DNA of 64,000 nt from Acinetobacter lwoffii (GCF_024129735.1 NZ_JAMXXK010000013.1:1-64000), one strand, 5' to 3'; positions 1 through 10,239 are shown, numbered from the stretch's first letter. Notes: a model not told the origin generated them from the sequence alone. Program-made: numbers and translations.

Positions 1-192
1 TCCAAGGATTATCTCTTGAATTAAATAATTTTGCTGATTAATTTAAGATCAAATAAATTGTACGTTTTTTGATTTATGACGGAAGTCTATTGATTAAATA
101 AATGGTTGCCATTTGAATTTTACATAAAGCCACTGTTAATTGTCTATGAATTGGACAAAATGCCAATAGGCTTCAATGAAATTGCGCGAAAA

Positions 193-1131
193 ATGTCTAA
201 TCAATCTAAACCCTTATCGCTAATTTTTAATCATAAAGCTGGTTTTCGCATACAGGGGCCAGAAGGCATTTATGAGCAGCTGATCGATATATTTTCAGCC
301 CAGGGTTATCAAACTAAAGCTTATGAAATCAATGATTCACAGCAATTTGATAAAATTATGGCTGAGGTGCTTGAACAGCATTTGGCATCTAGCGAGTCAG
401 GAATTATCGTTGCGGCAGGCGGAGATGGAACTTTAAATACAGTCGCCAAACATGTGTTGAATACGCAAATTCCTGTCGGTATTTTGCCTTTAGGGACTTT
501 TAACTATGTAGCCAGATTATTGGGGATTCCGCTAGATTTACTTGAAGCGGCAAAAGTGATTGCGACAGGACAGCCACAACGTATGAATGTTGCTCGGATC
601 AATCAGGAAATTTATCTGAATAATGCCAGTTTGGGTCTATATCCTTTATTTATTAAAAAACGTGAAGACTATAATCGTATTTTTGGTCGCTTACCGCTAC
701 ATGCCTATACTTCTGCACTGGATGTTTTAATTCGCGACCGTAAAGAATTAAAACTAAAAATCTGGGTGGATCAAAAGAAATATCCGGTAAAAACACCACT
801 GATCTTTTTTGGCAATAATCCCTTGCAACTGGCGGATATGAAAATGCGCATTGCAGAAGCGGCTGAAAAAGGCAAAGTGGCGGGAGTGATGGTTTCTAAA
901 AGTGATAAGCTTACTTTATTTAAGCTAGTGTATCAGCTGATTCGAGGCAAGATTGACCAAGCATCAGATGTCTATAGTTTTGCAGCCGATCAAGTCAGAA
1001 TCGAATCCAGAGCCAAGAAATTGATGGTGGCGATTGACGGGGAAATTGTGGAAATGGCCCCGCCACTCAATATTTCTGTATTAAAAGATAGCCTAAGCGT
1101 AATGGTGCCACATGATCCTGCATCTGTCTGA
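193..1131 (+). CDS. Diacylglycerol/lipid kinase family protein
   Basis: Predicted lipid kinase of the diacylglycerol kinase catalytic-domain family (YegS/DgkB type), which phosphorylates a lipid hydroxyl with ATP at the inner membrane face. The N-terminal segment LIFNHKAG and the nucleotide-binding GGDGT at about residues 76-80 are the family signatures, followed by LPLGTFNYVARLLG, which matches the conserved GTxNxxAR motif. The length of 312 residues fits the family. The start is uncertain: the frame stays open to a TTG at 106 and an ATG at 160, and none has a good ribosome-binding site. ATG 193 is chosen because the conserved domain begins right after it. The 3' end overlaps the next gene by 20 bases, so the two are probably co-translated. 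The lipid substrate cannot be told from sequence. Confidence 0.85.
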   Translation: MSNQSKPLSLIFNHKAGFRIQGPEGIYEQLIDIFSAQGYQTKAYEINDSQQFDKIMAEVLEQHLASSESGIIVAAGGDGTLNTVAKHVLNTQIPVGILPLGTFNYVARLLGIPLDLLEAAKVIATGQPQRMNVARINQEIYLNNASLGLYPLFIKKREDYNRIFGRLPLHAYTSALDVLIRDRKELKLKIWVDQKKYPVKTPLIFFGNNPLQLADMKMRIAEAAEKGKVAGVMVSKSDKLTLFKLVYQLIRGKIDQASDVYSFAADQVRIESRAKKLMVAIDGEIVEMAPPLNISVLKDSLSVMVPHDPASV

Positions 1132-1888
1132 TCTGCATTTTGGAACAGAGAAGCCGGAGTGTTTAGACGCGATTCGACATTTCTGTCAGACCCATCCACT
1201 TGAAGCTGTCGTCATCAGTGGTGATCTGACTCAGCGCGCACGATTGGGCCAGTTTTTTGCCTGTAAAAAATTTTTAGATCAGCTCAATACGCCTTATATG
1301 GTGATCCCGGGGAATCATGATATTCCGCTCTATCATTTGTGGAATCGGCTTTTCAATCCATTTACCCGTTACCAGATTTTTTATGGTGAATTGGAGCCAA
1401 TATTTGAAACTGAAAATTTTTATCTGATTGGGGTGAATTCGATCCGACGTCGATATCATACCAAAGGGCATTTATCCCTTGAGCAGATTCAGCGTATTGA
1501 CCTGACGCTGGCGCAGGCGCCTGCGTCCAAATTAAAAATCATTGTCAGCCATCAGCCTTTTTATGTACCCTTTCAAAATAAGCGCGGTTTCAAGGACAGT
1601 CCACTGATGGCCAAAATTGCTTTAGAGGCCTGGGCAGAGCATGGTCTGTTTGCGCTGTTACATGGGCATCTGCATCAACCCGCGATTTATGATTTGAATC
1701 AGATGTTCGGACTAGGGGTGGATCATCCTGTATATGATGTGCATGCGGGGACTTCTGCGTCAAATCGTCTACATAAAGATGAACCTAACAGTTTTAATCT
1801 GATTGATGCCACAGGAAAAATTTCTCAATATTTGTTCGACGAAGCGGCGCAAGCCTTTTTGTTGAAAGCCGATCTGCTGAATAAATAG
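1112..1888 (+). CDS. Calcineurin-like metallophosphoesterase
   Basis: Cytoplasmic metal-dependent phosphoesterase of the calcineurin-like superfamily, close in layout to CpdA/Icc-type enzymes. All canonical metal-ligand motifs are visible in order: DLH at residues 7-9, GDLTQRAR near 36, GNHD near 66, a histidine in SHQPF, and HGHLHQP near 182. Length is 258 residues. It starts inside the upstream lipid kinase gene with a 20-base overlap, which suggests a two-gene operon. The substrate (cyclic nucleotide, phospholipid head group or other) is not determined by these motifs. Pairing with a lipid kinase makes a phospholipid-related substrate possible, but that is inference. Confidence 0.85.
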   Translation: MILHLSDLHFGTEKPECLDAIRHFCQTHPLEAVVISGDLTQRARLGQFFACKKFLDQLNTPYMVIPGNHDIPLYHLWNRLFNPFTRYQIFYGELEPIFETENFYLIGVNSIRRRYHTKGHLSLEQIQRIDLTLAQAPASKLKIIVSHQPFYVPFQNKRGFKDSPLMAKIALEAWAEHGLFALLHGHLHQPAIYDLNQMFGLGVDHPVYDVHAGTSASNRLHKDEPNSFNLIDATGKISQYLFDEAAQAFLLKADLLNK

Positions 1889-1936
1889 ACGAAAACCTAT
1901 GATTCGTTAAAAAAAACCAATTTTTTTTCATTTTTG

Positions 1937-1964
1937 CCCTTGAAGCGTTTTATTCCATCTCCAT
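1937..1964 (+). promoter_or_regulatory. Sigma-32 (heat-shock) promoter of groESL
   Basis: CTTGAA at 1939-1944 and CTCCAT at 1959-1964 are separated by 14 bases. Together with flanking bases (CCCTTGAAG and CCATCTCCAT) this closely resembles the E. coli groE heat-shock promoter and the sigma-32 consensus CTTGAAA-N(11-16)-CCCCAT. It lies about 90 bases before groES. Confidence 0.8.
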
Positions 1965-1972
1965 AAAAGTGA

Positions 1973-1990
1973 CATCAAAAATTTTTGATG
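1973..1990. repeat. 18-bp perfect palindrome in the groES leader
   Basis: The sequence CATCAAAAATTTTTGATG is a perfect inverted repeat starting about nine bases after the heat-shock -10 element, so it sits around the expected transcription start. It is not a CIRCE element (no TTAGCACTC/GAGTGCTAA arms). It could be an operator or a short leader hairpin; its role is unknown. Confidence 0.5.
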
Positions 1991-2056
1991 ATGACCCATG
2001 GAATAATTAAGTCGTCATCAGTGACCTAAAAAAGACTTAGTCTGATGGAGTTATTT

Positions 2057-2347
2057 ATGAGCAACATTCGTCCATTACATGACCGCGTTGTTATTCGTCG
2101 TGTTGAAGAAGAAACTAAAACAGCTGGAGGCATTTTACTTCCAGGTTCGGCTGCTGAGAAACCTGCTCAAGGTGAAATCATTGCAGTTGGTAATGGTCAA
2201 ATCACTGATAATGGCGTACGCGCGTTAGACGTAAAAGTTGGCGACAAAGTATTGTTCGGTACTTATGCAGGCACTACTGTAAAAGTAAACGGCGAAGAGC
2301 TTTTAATCATGAAAGAATCTGACATTTTAGCGGTATTAGAAGCTTAA
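2057..2347 (+). CDS. groES: Co-chaperonin GroES
   Basis: The 10-kDa co-chaperonin forms the heptameric lid on GroEL. The N-terminal [12 protein letters not shown], the mobile loop around [19 protein letters not shown] and the C-terminal ESDILAVLE are diagnostic. ATG 2057 gives 96 residues, the usual length; an ATG four codons upstream (2045) lies inside the ribosome-binding region (tggag at 2046-2050) and is rejected. Transcribed from a sigma-32 type promoter with groEL 70 bases downstream. No oddities. Confidence 0.98.
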   Translation: MSNIRPLHDRVVIRRVEEETKTAGGILLPGSAAEKPAQGEIIAVGNGQITDNGVRALDVKVGDKVLFGTYAGTTVKVNGEELLIMKESDILAVLEA

Positions 2348-2357
2348 TCTGCGCTAA

Positions 2358-4052
<1,695 letters not shown>

Positions 4053-4073
4053 TTCATCATCCGAGCATTTCAT

Positions 4074-4106
4074 AAAAAAATCCCCGCCATAGCGGGGATT
4101 TTTTTA
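4074..4106. terminator. Bidirectional terminator between groEL and nlpE-like gene
   Basis: The stem ATCCCCGC/GCGGGGAT has a CATA loop and is flanked by an A run on the left and a T run on the right. It works as an intrinsic terminator for groEL on the plus strand and for the convergent lipoprotein gene on the minus strand. Confidence 0.9.
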
Positions 4107-4119
4107 TGCGTTTACAGAA

Positions 4120-4614
4120 TTATGATGCGGACTTTTTAACTAATTTATAATTTAAATTACTGTCAATTTTTTTACCTGATTTCATCTCGCGTGCTTCAAT
4201 AAAATTTTCACCGACAAAGAATTTACGGTTTTCAGCTTTGTTATCTAATGTGATGATTGAAGGATCTTGAGGGTCAAAACTGAAACTGCCTTTAGTTTCG
4301 GTCTCATTATTTCCAGCTTTACCTAAATATTCCTCATTTAGCTCATAGGTTTTATCCGGATTGAGATCTAGCTCGACCTTAATCCCTTCACAGTCAGCAC
4401 AAGGAAAAACACCTTCATATTCACCTGCCCAATCTAGTGAGGTTTCTGCGCTATCAGCACGGTTCATACTGGTATCCGCGTTATTTTGCTCCATCATGGC
4501 TGGGCTGGATTGAGCATTATTATTCATCGGCTCATTATCATTGGGCTTTGAACAGGCGGTTAAGGCTCCTGCAATAACGACTGCTAGCGCAGCAGTAAGC
4601 GTTAATTTTTTCAT
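4120..4614 (-). CDS. NlpE-type copper-resistance lipoprotein (N-terminal domain only)
   Basis: An outer-membrane lipoprotein of 164 residues. A signal peptide ends in the lipobox LTAC, giving an acylated Cys at residue 21. A low-complexity Asn/Ser/Met stretch follows, then an NlpE N-terminal domain with the CxxC signature FPCADCEG. E. coli NlpE (about 236 residues) has a second C-terminal domain; this protein ends after the first, as many Acinetobacter homologues do. In E. coli NlpE senses surface contact, copper stress and lipoprotein trafficking defects and activates Cpx; whether this short form signals is unknown. It stands alone, convergent with groEL and divergent from the LuxR-type regulator. 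Confidence 0.85.
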   Translation of the reverse strand: MKKLTLTAALAVVIAGALTACSKPNDNEPMNNNAQSSPAMMEQNNADTSMNRADSAETSLDWAGEYEGVFPCADCEGIKVELDLNPDKTYELNEEYLGKAGNNETETKGSFSFDPQDPSIITLDNKAENRKFFVGENFIEAREMKSGKKIDSNLNYKLVKKSAS

Positions 4615-4841
4615 TGTTTTGACCCTATTAAATTATTTGTTATGAATTACATTAAAAGTAGTCAGTACAGATAAATAGGGCAATCTTGTTAAAGTTTGAT
4701 TCATTAGGTGAATCAGACCGGAGTTATTGATAAGTGAGCAGGATTTAAGAATTTTTAGTCAAGTTTAAAGTCACTTTATGCTGTTTCGTTAACTAATTCT
4801 GAACGCTATGATTAGAAAATAATGATAATGCGGAGGGGATA

Positions 4842-5996
4842 ATGAAATTAGAACAAGAAAATAATCTGATTGCAAAAATTTATGATGCTGCTGTATTGCC
4901 ATCTTTGTGGCTGGACGTGATCAAAGATATCGTGAGCTATACTAAAAGTAAGAGTGCAATTTTTACCGGTCTGGATCAGCTTAATCCAGGCTATGATTTT
5001 GTCTATACGCACAATATCCCGAATGAAAGTCTGGCTGCTTATCAGGACGAACGTATCAGAGTGATTGATATGAAACTGCATATGCCCTTATGGAATGCGA
5101 TCGAGATGGGCGATGCTTTAAGTCATAACTGTCAGCACTATGCAGAACAGCCGGGTACGGATCACTATGTGTTCTATGAGAAGTGTTTAAAGCCTGGCGG
5201 TGTATCTTATCTGGCGGGAGTATTGCTGGATCGGGGGAATTATCGTTGGGCGGTACTGGGTATTCATCGTGCACCTGAAGTACAGCCTTTTGAACAGCCT
5301 GAGCTGGATTTTCTAAGACGTATCAGTATTCATTTACGCCGGGCTTTGCAAATTCACCGGCAAATCAACTTGATTCAGCAAGATAATTTAAGCCTGTATA
5401 CCGTATTGGATAGTTTAAAAACGGGGATTGTACTGCTCGATCAAAACCTGTGTTTAAGTTATTCCAATCCTGTTGCGCAAAAGATGCTTGATCAAAGTTC
5501 ATGTCTGGATCTGGATATACATAACCGTCTAAAAACCAATTATGCTCAGCAGATACGTTTTGATCAGCTATTAGAAAGTGCTTTGCTGGAAGATACGACC
5601 ATTCAGACTGAAGTGGGTGGAGTCCTGGCGTTGAGTGATGGGGCAGGCTCACAATTCATGCTGACGGTGGTGCCATTTAAAAAATTAAGAAATATGCAAC
5701 ATTTACAGTCTGCTCAGCATCAGATTGCCTTATTTATGACAGATAAAAACCAGCATTATTCCCTGTCAAGAGCTTACCTACAACAGTGTTACCAGCTTTC
5801 CAAACGAGAGTTTGATTTATGCGAGTTGTTAATTAATGGTTATAAAATAGAAGATATTGCAGAACAGTGTGGCATTACGTTGAGTTCGGTACGGACGTAT
5901 TTTAAAAATATTTATGAAAAAACCCAATGTTGTTCGCAAATCGAACTGATGCATTTATTGATGGGCTGTACCATTCAATTTGAACATATTGATTAA
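4842..5996 (+). CDS. LuxR-type helix-turn-helix transcriptional regulator
   Basis: A 384-residue regulator with a C-terminal LuxR/GerE-type helix-turn-helix at about residues 318-375 (LSKREFDLCELLINGYKIED through ITLSSVRTYFKNIYEKT). The roughly 300-residue N-terminal part does not look like an autoinducer-binding domain or a response-regulator receiver. Its central section (VLDSLKTGIVLLDQNLCLSYSNPVAQKML, near 190-215) resembles a PAS fold. The gene has a strong ribosome-binding site (ggagggg at 4832-4838). Neighbours are two lipoprotein genes, one divergent and one convergent; no target is obvious. The ligand is unknown. Confidence 0.8.
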   Translation: MKLEQENNLIAKIYDAAVLPSLWLDVIKDIVSYTKSKSAIFTGLDQLNPGYDFVYTHNIPNESLAAYQDERIRVIDMKLHMPLWNAIEMGDALSHNCQHYAEQPGTDHYVFYEKCLKPGGVSYLAGVLLDRGNYRWAVLGIHRAPEVQPFEQPELDFLRRISIHLRRALQIHRQINLIQQDNLSLYTVLDSLKTGIVLLDQNLCLSYSNPVAQKMLDQSSCLDLDIHNRLKTNYAQQIRFDQLLESALLEDTTIQTEVGGVLALSDGAGSQFMLTVVPFKKLRNMQHLQSAQHQIALFMTDKNQHYSLSRAYLQQCYQLSKREFDLCELLINGYKIEDIAEQCGITLSSVRTYFKNIYEKTQCCSQIELMHLLMGCTIQFEHID

Positions 5997-6027
5997 ACCG
6001 GCCTGAATTTCATATTCAAGCCGGTTT
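5995..6027. terminator. Bidirectional terminator
   Basis: An imperfect stem AAACCGGCcTGAAT/ATTCAaGCCGGTTT closes a short loop between two convergent genes (regulator and lipoprotein). A and T flanks are present on both sides. Confidence 0.8.
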
Positions 6028-6034
6028 ATATGGG

Positions 6035-7201
6035 TTATTTAACACGTTGTAAAGTTACAGGATCTTCACCTTGCGGATGTAAGATAAGATTGTTGTTAGA
6101 TATATTGATGCTTGCAATTGTCTTGCTGCCATTTGAACTATCTTGTAATCCACCACACTCGTTGGTATCGAATAATACCTCGGTTGTGGTGAGAGTATTT
6201 GCTGACAATGTATATTTGCCATATTCAATCCCTGGCCAACCACAATCATCTCCGCCTTCAGTGTCTAGGAAGAAATAATAGTTATTATCAAAGAAAGCAA
6301 ATAGGTGCGTTTCATTGAGTCGCCACGTGCCGACGAGACTATTAGACTGCTTAACCCGATTTAAACGGTATTCAGTACTAACGCCTGGTTCAGTAAGAAT
6401 TAATTGAGTTCCAGTATAGTTTAAAGAATAAGGTTTATTCTCGGCAGGATGTGAAAGTCCCCATTCACCATTGGTGTCATGCAGGATTTCCGGTTCAATC
6501 ACGGTTGTTGTTGCATTCCATTTTAAGCGGCCCATTTCAATGCCTGCTTGACCACTCTCATCTTTAGCTTCTGCTTCACCTAATGCATAGCGTCCATCTT
6601 CCAGAATGTGAATCAACACAGCAGTGTTATCGGTACGGTTAATCTCCCAAGTACCGGCAATATCTTTATAGAAGGTCGCTTGGAAGTTTTCTGAAGCTTT
6701 TTCTGGTGTTATCAACTGATCTGGTGTGATGGCTGTTTTGGTGACAACTTCATTTACGAAGTCGGTGGTACTTTGGTTAAAATTAAGCTTTACAGCAGTG
6801 AAGGCTGTTTTAGTGTCATCACTAATCTGAATGCCATCGCTATGATCACCTTTTCCATCTAAGGATTGTAAAAAAACCATAAGGTTGATACGCGCATTTT
6901 CAGTCTCAGCTAAATCCAAAGGGGTAACACGTTCTTTGGCTTCAATTTCATCACCGAGTTGAACATCACCAATATAAAATTTAACCGTTTCTCCTTCATT
7001 GAAGTTGAATTCACCATTGTCATTGGTAACTCCTGTTGCACCACTACTGGTGATATAGGTCACCCCTGAAATGATTCCGTCCGTCAGTACGCCGGTTTGA
7101 GTGCCAACATTGTTTGCTGGAGGTGTACTTGAGTTATCATCCGAACCGCCGCAGGCACTAAGTAACCCCGCTAAAGCAATACAAAGTAAAGTTTTTTTCA
7201 T
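6035..7201 (-). CDS. Lipoprotein with two tandem repeat domains
   Basis: A 388-residue secreted lipoprotein: signal peptide, lipobox LSAC with Cys17, then a Ser/Asp/Pro-rich spacer. Residues about 37-130 (GVLTDGIISGVTYITSSGATGVTN onward) resemble the N-terminal module common to large surface lipoproteins and adhesins. The rest is an internal duplication. Repeat A (about 182-284) and repeat B (about 290-388) both open with GTWxxN and share an acidic GxxGIExG core, then FDTNE or HDTNG, and both end in a short NRVK/QRVK motif. The repeats look like small beta-barrel or lipocalin-like domains. Cysteines near 320 and 349 in repeat B may pair. I do not recognise a specific function. Confidence 0.7.
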   Translation of the reverse strand: MKKTLLCIALAGLLSACGGSDDNSSTPPANNVGTQTGVLTDGIISGVTYITSSGATGVTNDNGEFNFNEGETVKFYIGDVQLGDEIEAKERVTPLDLAETENARINLMVFLQSLDGKGDHSDGIQISDDTKTAFTAVKLNFNQSTTDFVNEVVTKTAITPDQLITPEKASENFQATFYKDIAGTWEINRTDNTAVLIHILEDGRYALGEAEAKDESGQAGIEMGRLKWNATTTVIEPEILHDTNGEWGLSHPAENKPYSLNYTGTQLILTEPGVSTEYRLNRVKQSNSLVGTWRLNETHLFAFFDNNYYFFLDTEGGDDCGWPGIEYGKYTLSANTLTTTEVLFDTNECGGLQDSSNGSKTIASINISNNNLILHPQGEDPVTLQRVK

Positions 7202-7515
7202 TAGAATCTTCCTGAAATTTATAATGTGGATTCAGTATAAAAAGACCCTCATATTTGCCATATCCCAAAATTAGGAGGTTAAGAGCTTTTTAATGTATGA
7301 ATCCTTTAAATTGGAAAAAAATTCCTATTTATATGGGGAAGCAATCTGAACTATCCGTAAATTGATGTATGAGATAAGTTCAAGGTGGCAAAAATAATCA
7401 ACTATTCATTTAAAAATTCTAATTATACAAATATAGATTAATTGTTTATTTTTTGCTCATAGAGCACTATCTATATTTGCCTAGGTTGCTAAAATTCGCG
7501 CAATTTTGAATAGAA
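7202..7515. other. Intergenic region with a structured AT-rich leader
   Basis: This 314-base divergent spacer lies between the lipoprotein gene and the acyltransferase gene. It is AT-rich and holds the nested inverted repeat at 7428-7479 described separately. I see no further gene or RNA in it. Confidence 0.6.
7428..7479. repeat. Nested inverted repeat upstream of the acyltransferase gene
   Basis: Perfect 11-base arms CAAATATAGAT (7428-7438) and ATCTATATTTG (7469-7479) enclose a smaller perfect hairpin TGCTC-ATA-GAGCA (7454-7466). The element ends about 36 bases before the acyltransferase start. It may be a folded 5' leader or a protein-binding site. It lacks the T run of an intrinsic terminator. 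Confidence 0.55.
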
Positions 7516-8112
7516 TTGGTGCGTGACGTGTTTGAGAAGTTAGCAGAACAAAGCCTGAACCTGATGGGTTGGGAAATTGATAACCATTGGCCCCTAGATT
7601 TAGACCAATGTGTCATGATTGCTGCTCCTCATACCAGTAATTGGGATGCACTGTATGCACGTCTGGCCTTAAAAGCATTAGGCGTGAATGTTCGCTTAAC
7701 CATTAAAGACAGTTACATGAAATTGCCATTTGGACCTTTTGTGCGTGCTATGGGCGGTATCGGGATTGATCGCCGTCCTAAACAGCCGGGGGAGCCTCGT
7801 CCGAGTATGGTTCAGGTGATGACGGAATTATTCAAGACCCATCCTAAACTGGTGATGCTGGTCACGCCAGAAGCGACTCGTGCTAAACAGGAACAGTGGA
7901 AGACAGGTTTTTATCATGTCGCGATTAATGCAGGTGTGCCGATTGCATTGGCCTATATGGATTATGAGAAGAAGAAAACTGGTGTAGGTAAAATTGTTTA
8001 TCCGACAGGGGATTATGAAAAAGACATGGCAGAAATCATGGCATTTTATGCAGAGATTCAGCCAAAATTCCCTGAATGCTTCAGCGTAGATCAGCGTTAT
8101 TATCAGAGTTAA
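7516..8112 (+). CDS. PlsC-like 1-acyl-glycerol-3-phosphate acyltransferase family protein
   Basis: A 198-residue acyltransferase of the PlsC superfamily. The active-site motif has the form HxxxxD (PHTSNWDAL, about residues 37-45), followed by a segment with GGIGIDRRPK that fits acceptor-binding motif II/III and by VTPEATRA, equivalent to the EGTR box. It lacks the N-terminal membrane helices of full PlsC, as short soluble family members do. No ATG is suitably placed: TTG 7516, GTG 7519 and GTG 7528 are the options and no strong ribosome-binding site decides. It probably acts in membrane lipid remodelling; the acyl acceptor is unknown. The structured element at 7428-7479 precedes it. Confidence 0.75.
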   Translation: MVRDVFEKLAEQSLNLMGWEIDNHWPLDLDQCVMIAAPHTSNWDALYARLALKALGVNVRLTIKDSYMKLPFGPFVRAMGGIGIDRRPKQPGEPRPSMVQVMTELFKTHPKLVMLVTPEATRAKQEQWKTGFYHVAINAGVPIALAYMDYEKKKTGVGKIVYPTGDYEKDMAEIMAFYAEIQPKFPECFSVDQRYYQS

Positions 8113-8122
8113 AATTGAATTG

Positions 8123-8154
8123 AAAAAAAGCAGGAAAATTCTCCTGCTTTTTTA
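8123..8154. terminator. Intrinsic terminator
   Basis: The stem AAAAGCAGGA/TCCTGCTTTT has an A run before it and a T run after it. It lies just after the acyltransferase stop and shortly before the convergent small lipoprotein gene, so it can serve both strands. Confidence 0.85.
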
Positions 8155-8183
8155 TTGCCTAATCATCATGAAGATTGACAGAC

Positions 8184-8510
8184 TTAAGATGCATTTTCAG
8201 AAGCGGGTAAAATTCCACCCAGATTTTGGCAGGCATCTTTATAAAGATCATATTGTTGCTCCACCACTTCATGCAGTGGCAGGTCAAACAGCTCTTCACC
8301 CTGACGATATTGCTTAATATAAGACTCGACTTTGGATTTGCTGCTATACAACATCTGCTGATAGTAGTCAGTCATACTGCTATGTGGCATTTGTGCGGTA
8401 TCTACCTTGGCACAATGGAAATTTTGCAGTAATTGTTCTGATTTTTTCAAATCGCTGGACATACAACCTGCCAGCAGCAAGGTACTGAGCAATGTCGTGA
8501 TAAATTTCAT
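8184..8510 (-). CDS. Small lipoprotein, unknown function
   Basis: A 108-residue predicted lipoprotein. Taking ATG 8510 gives a clean signal peptide MKFITTLLSTLLLAGC with lipobox LAGC. The frame is open a further 11 codons upstream, but that extension would bury the signal peptide, so it is rejected. The mature part is mostly helical and polar, with cysteines near 32 and 96 that could form a disulfide. I do not recognise a family. It is monocistronic, convergent with the acyltransferase gene. Confidence 0.65.
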   Translation of the reverse strand: MKFITTLLSTLLLAGCMSSDLKKSEQLLQNFHCAKVDTAQMPHSSMTDYYQQMLYSSKSKVESYIKQYRQGEELFDLPLHEVVEQQYDLYKDACQNLGGILPASENAS

Positions 8511-8644
8511 GGAAAGTAGACTAAAGGCTTTATGGGAGCGCACTATTGTAGAAGTAAAACCCGGTCACAAAACCTTTTTAATCTACCAAATGGTTAAAAA
8601 ATAGAACAACAGAGTTTGAAAATCTAGGTCCATTCTCTAAACAA

Positions 8645-9406
8645 CTAACCTTTGACCAAGCCGCCATCTACAATCAGGTTTTGTCCTGTGACAGCACGTG
8701 AATAAGGTGACAAAAACATCAGGATTGCAGCAGCAAATTCTTCTGGTGTAATTACGCGGCGTAAAGGCGTCGATTGAGCAATCAGGTCAAAGACAATGTC
8801 AGGTGTGGCCTTACTGGCATCCGTAGTTTGTAACAGGCCACCAGAGAGCATATTTACATTAATGCCATATTGTCCCAAGTCTTGCGCCGTGGTGCGGGTA
8901 AAGGCCAATAATGCTGCTTTGGCGGCGGTATAGTCATGATAAGGAACTACCGGATTTTGCACGAGGTTTGTACCAATATTCACGATCCGGCCGAACCCTG
9001 CCTGTTTCATGTCATCCAGTGCGGCTTGGGTGGTATTTAAAGCTGCCTGTACTGCACCGCTGAATTGCCGTTGCAACATGTCCCAAGTCAGCGTTTCTAC
9101 TTTAGGGCGTGCATCGCCATTAAATTCAAATTCAATCAGTGCATTATTGACTACAGCATGAATTGCTTCGCCGAAATGATTTTTTGCCGCGGCAAATAAA
9201 GCGCGTACCTGATCAGCTTGAGTGACATCTGCCTGATAAATAAATACCTGCGCAGGATATTGCTGGGCAAGCTGTTCGGCTTGCTGCTGACTGCTATGAT
9301 AGTTCACGACCACGCGCGCACCCTCAGCCAGTAAAGCCTGAGTAATGGCTAAACCCAGGCCACGCGCACCGCCAGTAACAAGAACGATCTGATCACGAAT
9401 CTGCAT
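8645..9406 (-). CDS. SDR-family oxidoreductase (FabG-like)
   Basis: A classical short-chain dehydrogenase/reductase of 253 residues using NAD(P)H. The cofactor motif TGGARGLGLA is at about residues 11-20, the NNA segment (VVNNALIEF) is near 86, and the catalytic Tyr-x-x-x-Lys is in HDYTAAKAALL near 159-163. The sequence resembles 3-oxoacyl-ACP reductase paralogues of unassigned substrate. The conserved Ser usually found about 12-13 residues before the Tyr is replaced by a Thr/Asn context (GRIVNIGTNLVQNP), a mild deviation that could affect catalysis. It stands alone on the minus strand. Confidence 0.8.
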   Translation of the reverse strand: MQIRDQIVLVTGGARGLGLAITQALLAEGARVVVNYHSSQQQAEQLAQQYPAQVFIYQADVTQADQVRALFAAAKNHFGEAIHAVVNNALIEFEFNGDARPKVETLTWDMLQRQFSGAVQAALNTTQAALDDMKQAGFGRIVNIGTNLVQNPVVPYHDYTAAKAALLAFTRTTAQDLGQYGINVNMLSGGLLQTTDASKATPDIVFDLIAQSTPLRRVITPEEFAAAILMFLSPYSRAVTGQNLIVDGGLVKG

Positions 9407-9504
9407 AATGATGATCTATATTGCGAAAGATTGGCCTTAACATAGCAGTTATTTCACCGGATTCAAGCTTTAGCAGGGAAGACAGACTCGGCTTGATCTT
9501 GTGT

Positions 9505-10239
9505 TTAAATGAATTGGGATGCTAATAGAAAACAGCCTGCGCTAAAGAGTAAACTTAAGATCACACGTTTAAACAGTAATTCTGAAATTTTATAAAATAG
9601 CTTTGCACCTAAAATAGCCGGAATACTCACAAAAACAATCAGCAAGGCCAGATAGGGTAAATGACTTTGATTGATCAGACCTTGCCATAGATACGTACCC
9701 ATCGTGAAAAGCTGAATTGCAAAATTAAAGTGCCGCAAAATATAGCGCTGCTGGGCTTTGGATAATTGTTTTAACATCACCCAGGCTGAAGGAATGGCAC
9801 CGCAAAAACCGCCCAGTCCTCCTAATATCCCACCAATAAAACCGATGCAGCTATCAATCAATTTTCCTGAATGCTGGATCGTTTTGAATTGCGGATTGAA
9901 TAGCATCACCGGACACCACAGGACCAGAAAAAATCCCAAGATTATCTTAAAGGTATCTGCTTGAATGACCTGCAACAGATAAGTACCAAGAGGCACGCCA
10001 ATTAGACCAGCAACCAGATAAGGCAGCACCAACTGTCTGGATAAAACCGGCTGCTTTTGTTCCTGACTGAGTGAAATCACATGACTCCAGATCGAGGCAA
10101 ATACCAGCAAAGGCGCGGCCAGTTGCGGAGGTAGTACCCAAACCCAGAAAGACATGGCGATTAGGGCAAAGGCAAAACCGGTTAGTCCCTGGACGAAACC
10201 TGCGACCATTGCACCAAGAATAAATAACAGCCAAGTCAT
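9505..10239 (-). CDS. TauE/SafE family sulfite exporter/permease
   Basis: A polytopic inner-membrane protein of 244 residues with about seven to eight hydrophobic segments. It is typical of the TauE/SafE (formerly DUF81) family of anion permeases and exporters. Glycine-rich motifs AGFVQGLTGFAFALI at the N terminus and GFIGGILGGLGGFCGAIPSAW near the middle are the duplicated family signatures. The substrate (sulfite, sulfoacetate, other organic anions) cannot be inferred, as no sulfur genes are nearby. Monocistronic, separated by 98 bases from the SDR gene downstream. Confidence 0.8.
   Translation of the reverse strand: MTWLLFILGAMVAGFVQGLTGFAFALIAMSFWVWVLPPQLAAPLLVFASIWSHVISLSQEQKQPVLSRQLVLPYLVAGLIGVPLGTYLLQVIQADTFKIILGFFLVLWCPVMLFNPQFKTIQHSGKLIDSCIGFIGGILGGLGGFCGAIPSAWVMLKQLSKAQQRYILRHFNFAIQLFTMGTYLWQGLINQSHLPYLALLIVFVSIPAILGAKLFYKISELLFKRVILSLLFSAGCFLLASQFI

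Noticed and set aside
1973..1990. CIRCE/HrcA operator upstream of groES
   Set aside because: The palindrome does not match CIRCE arms and the promoter is sigma-32 type.
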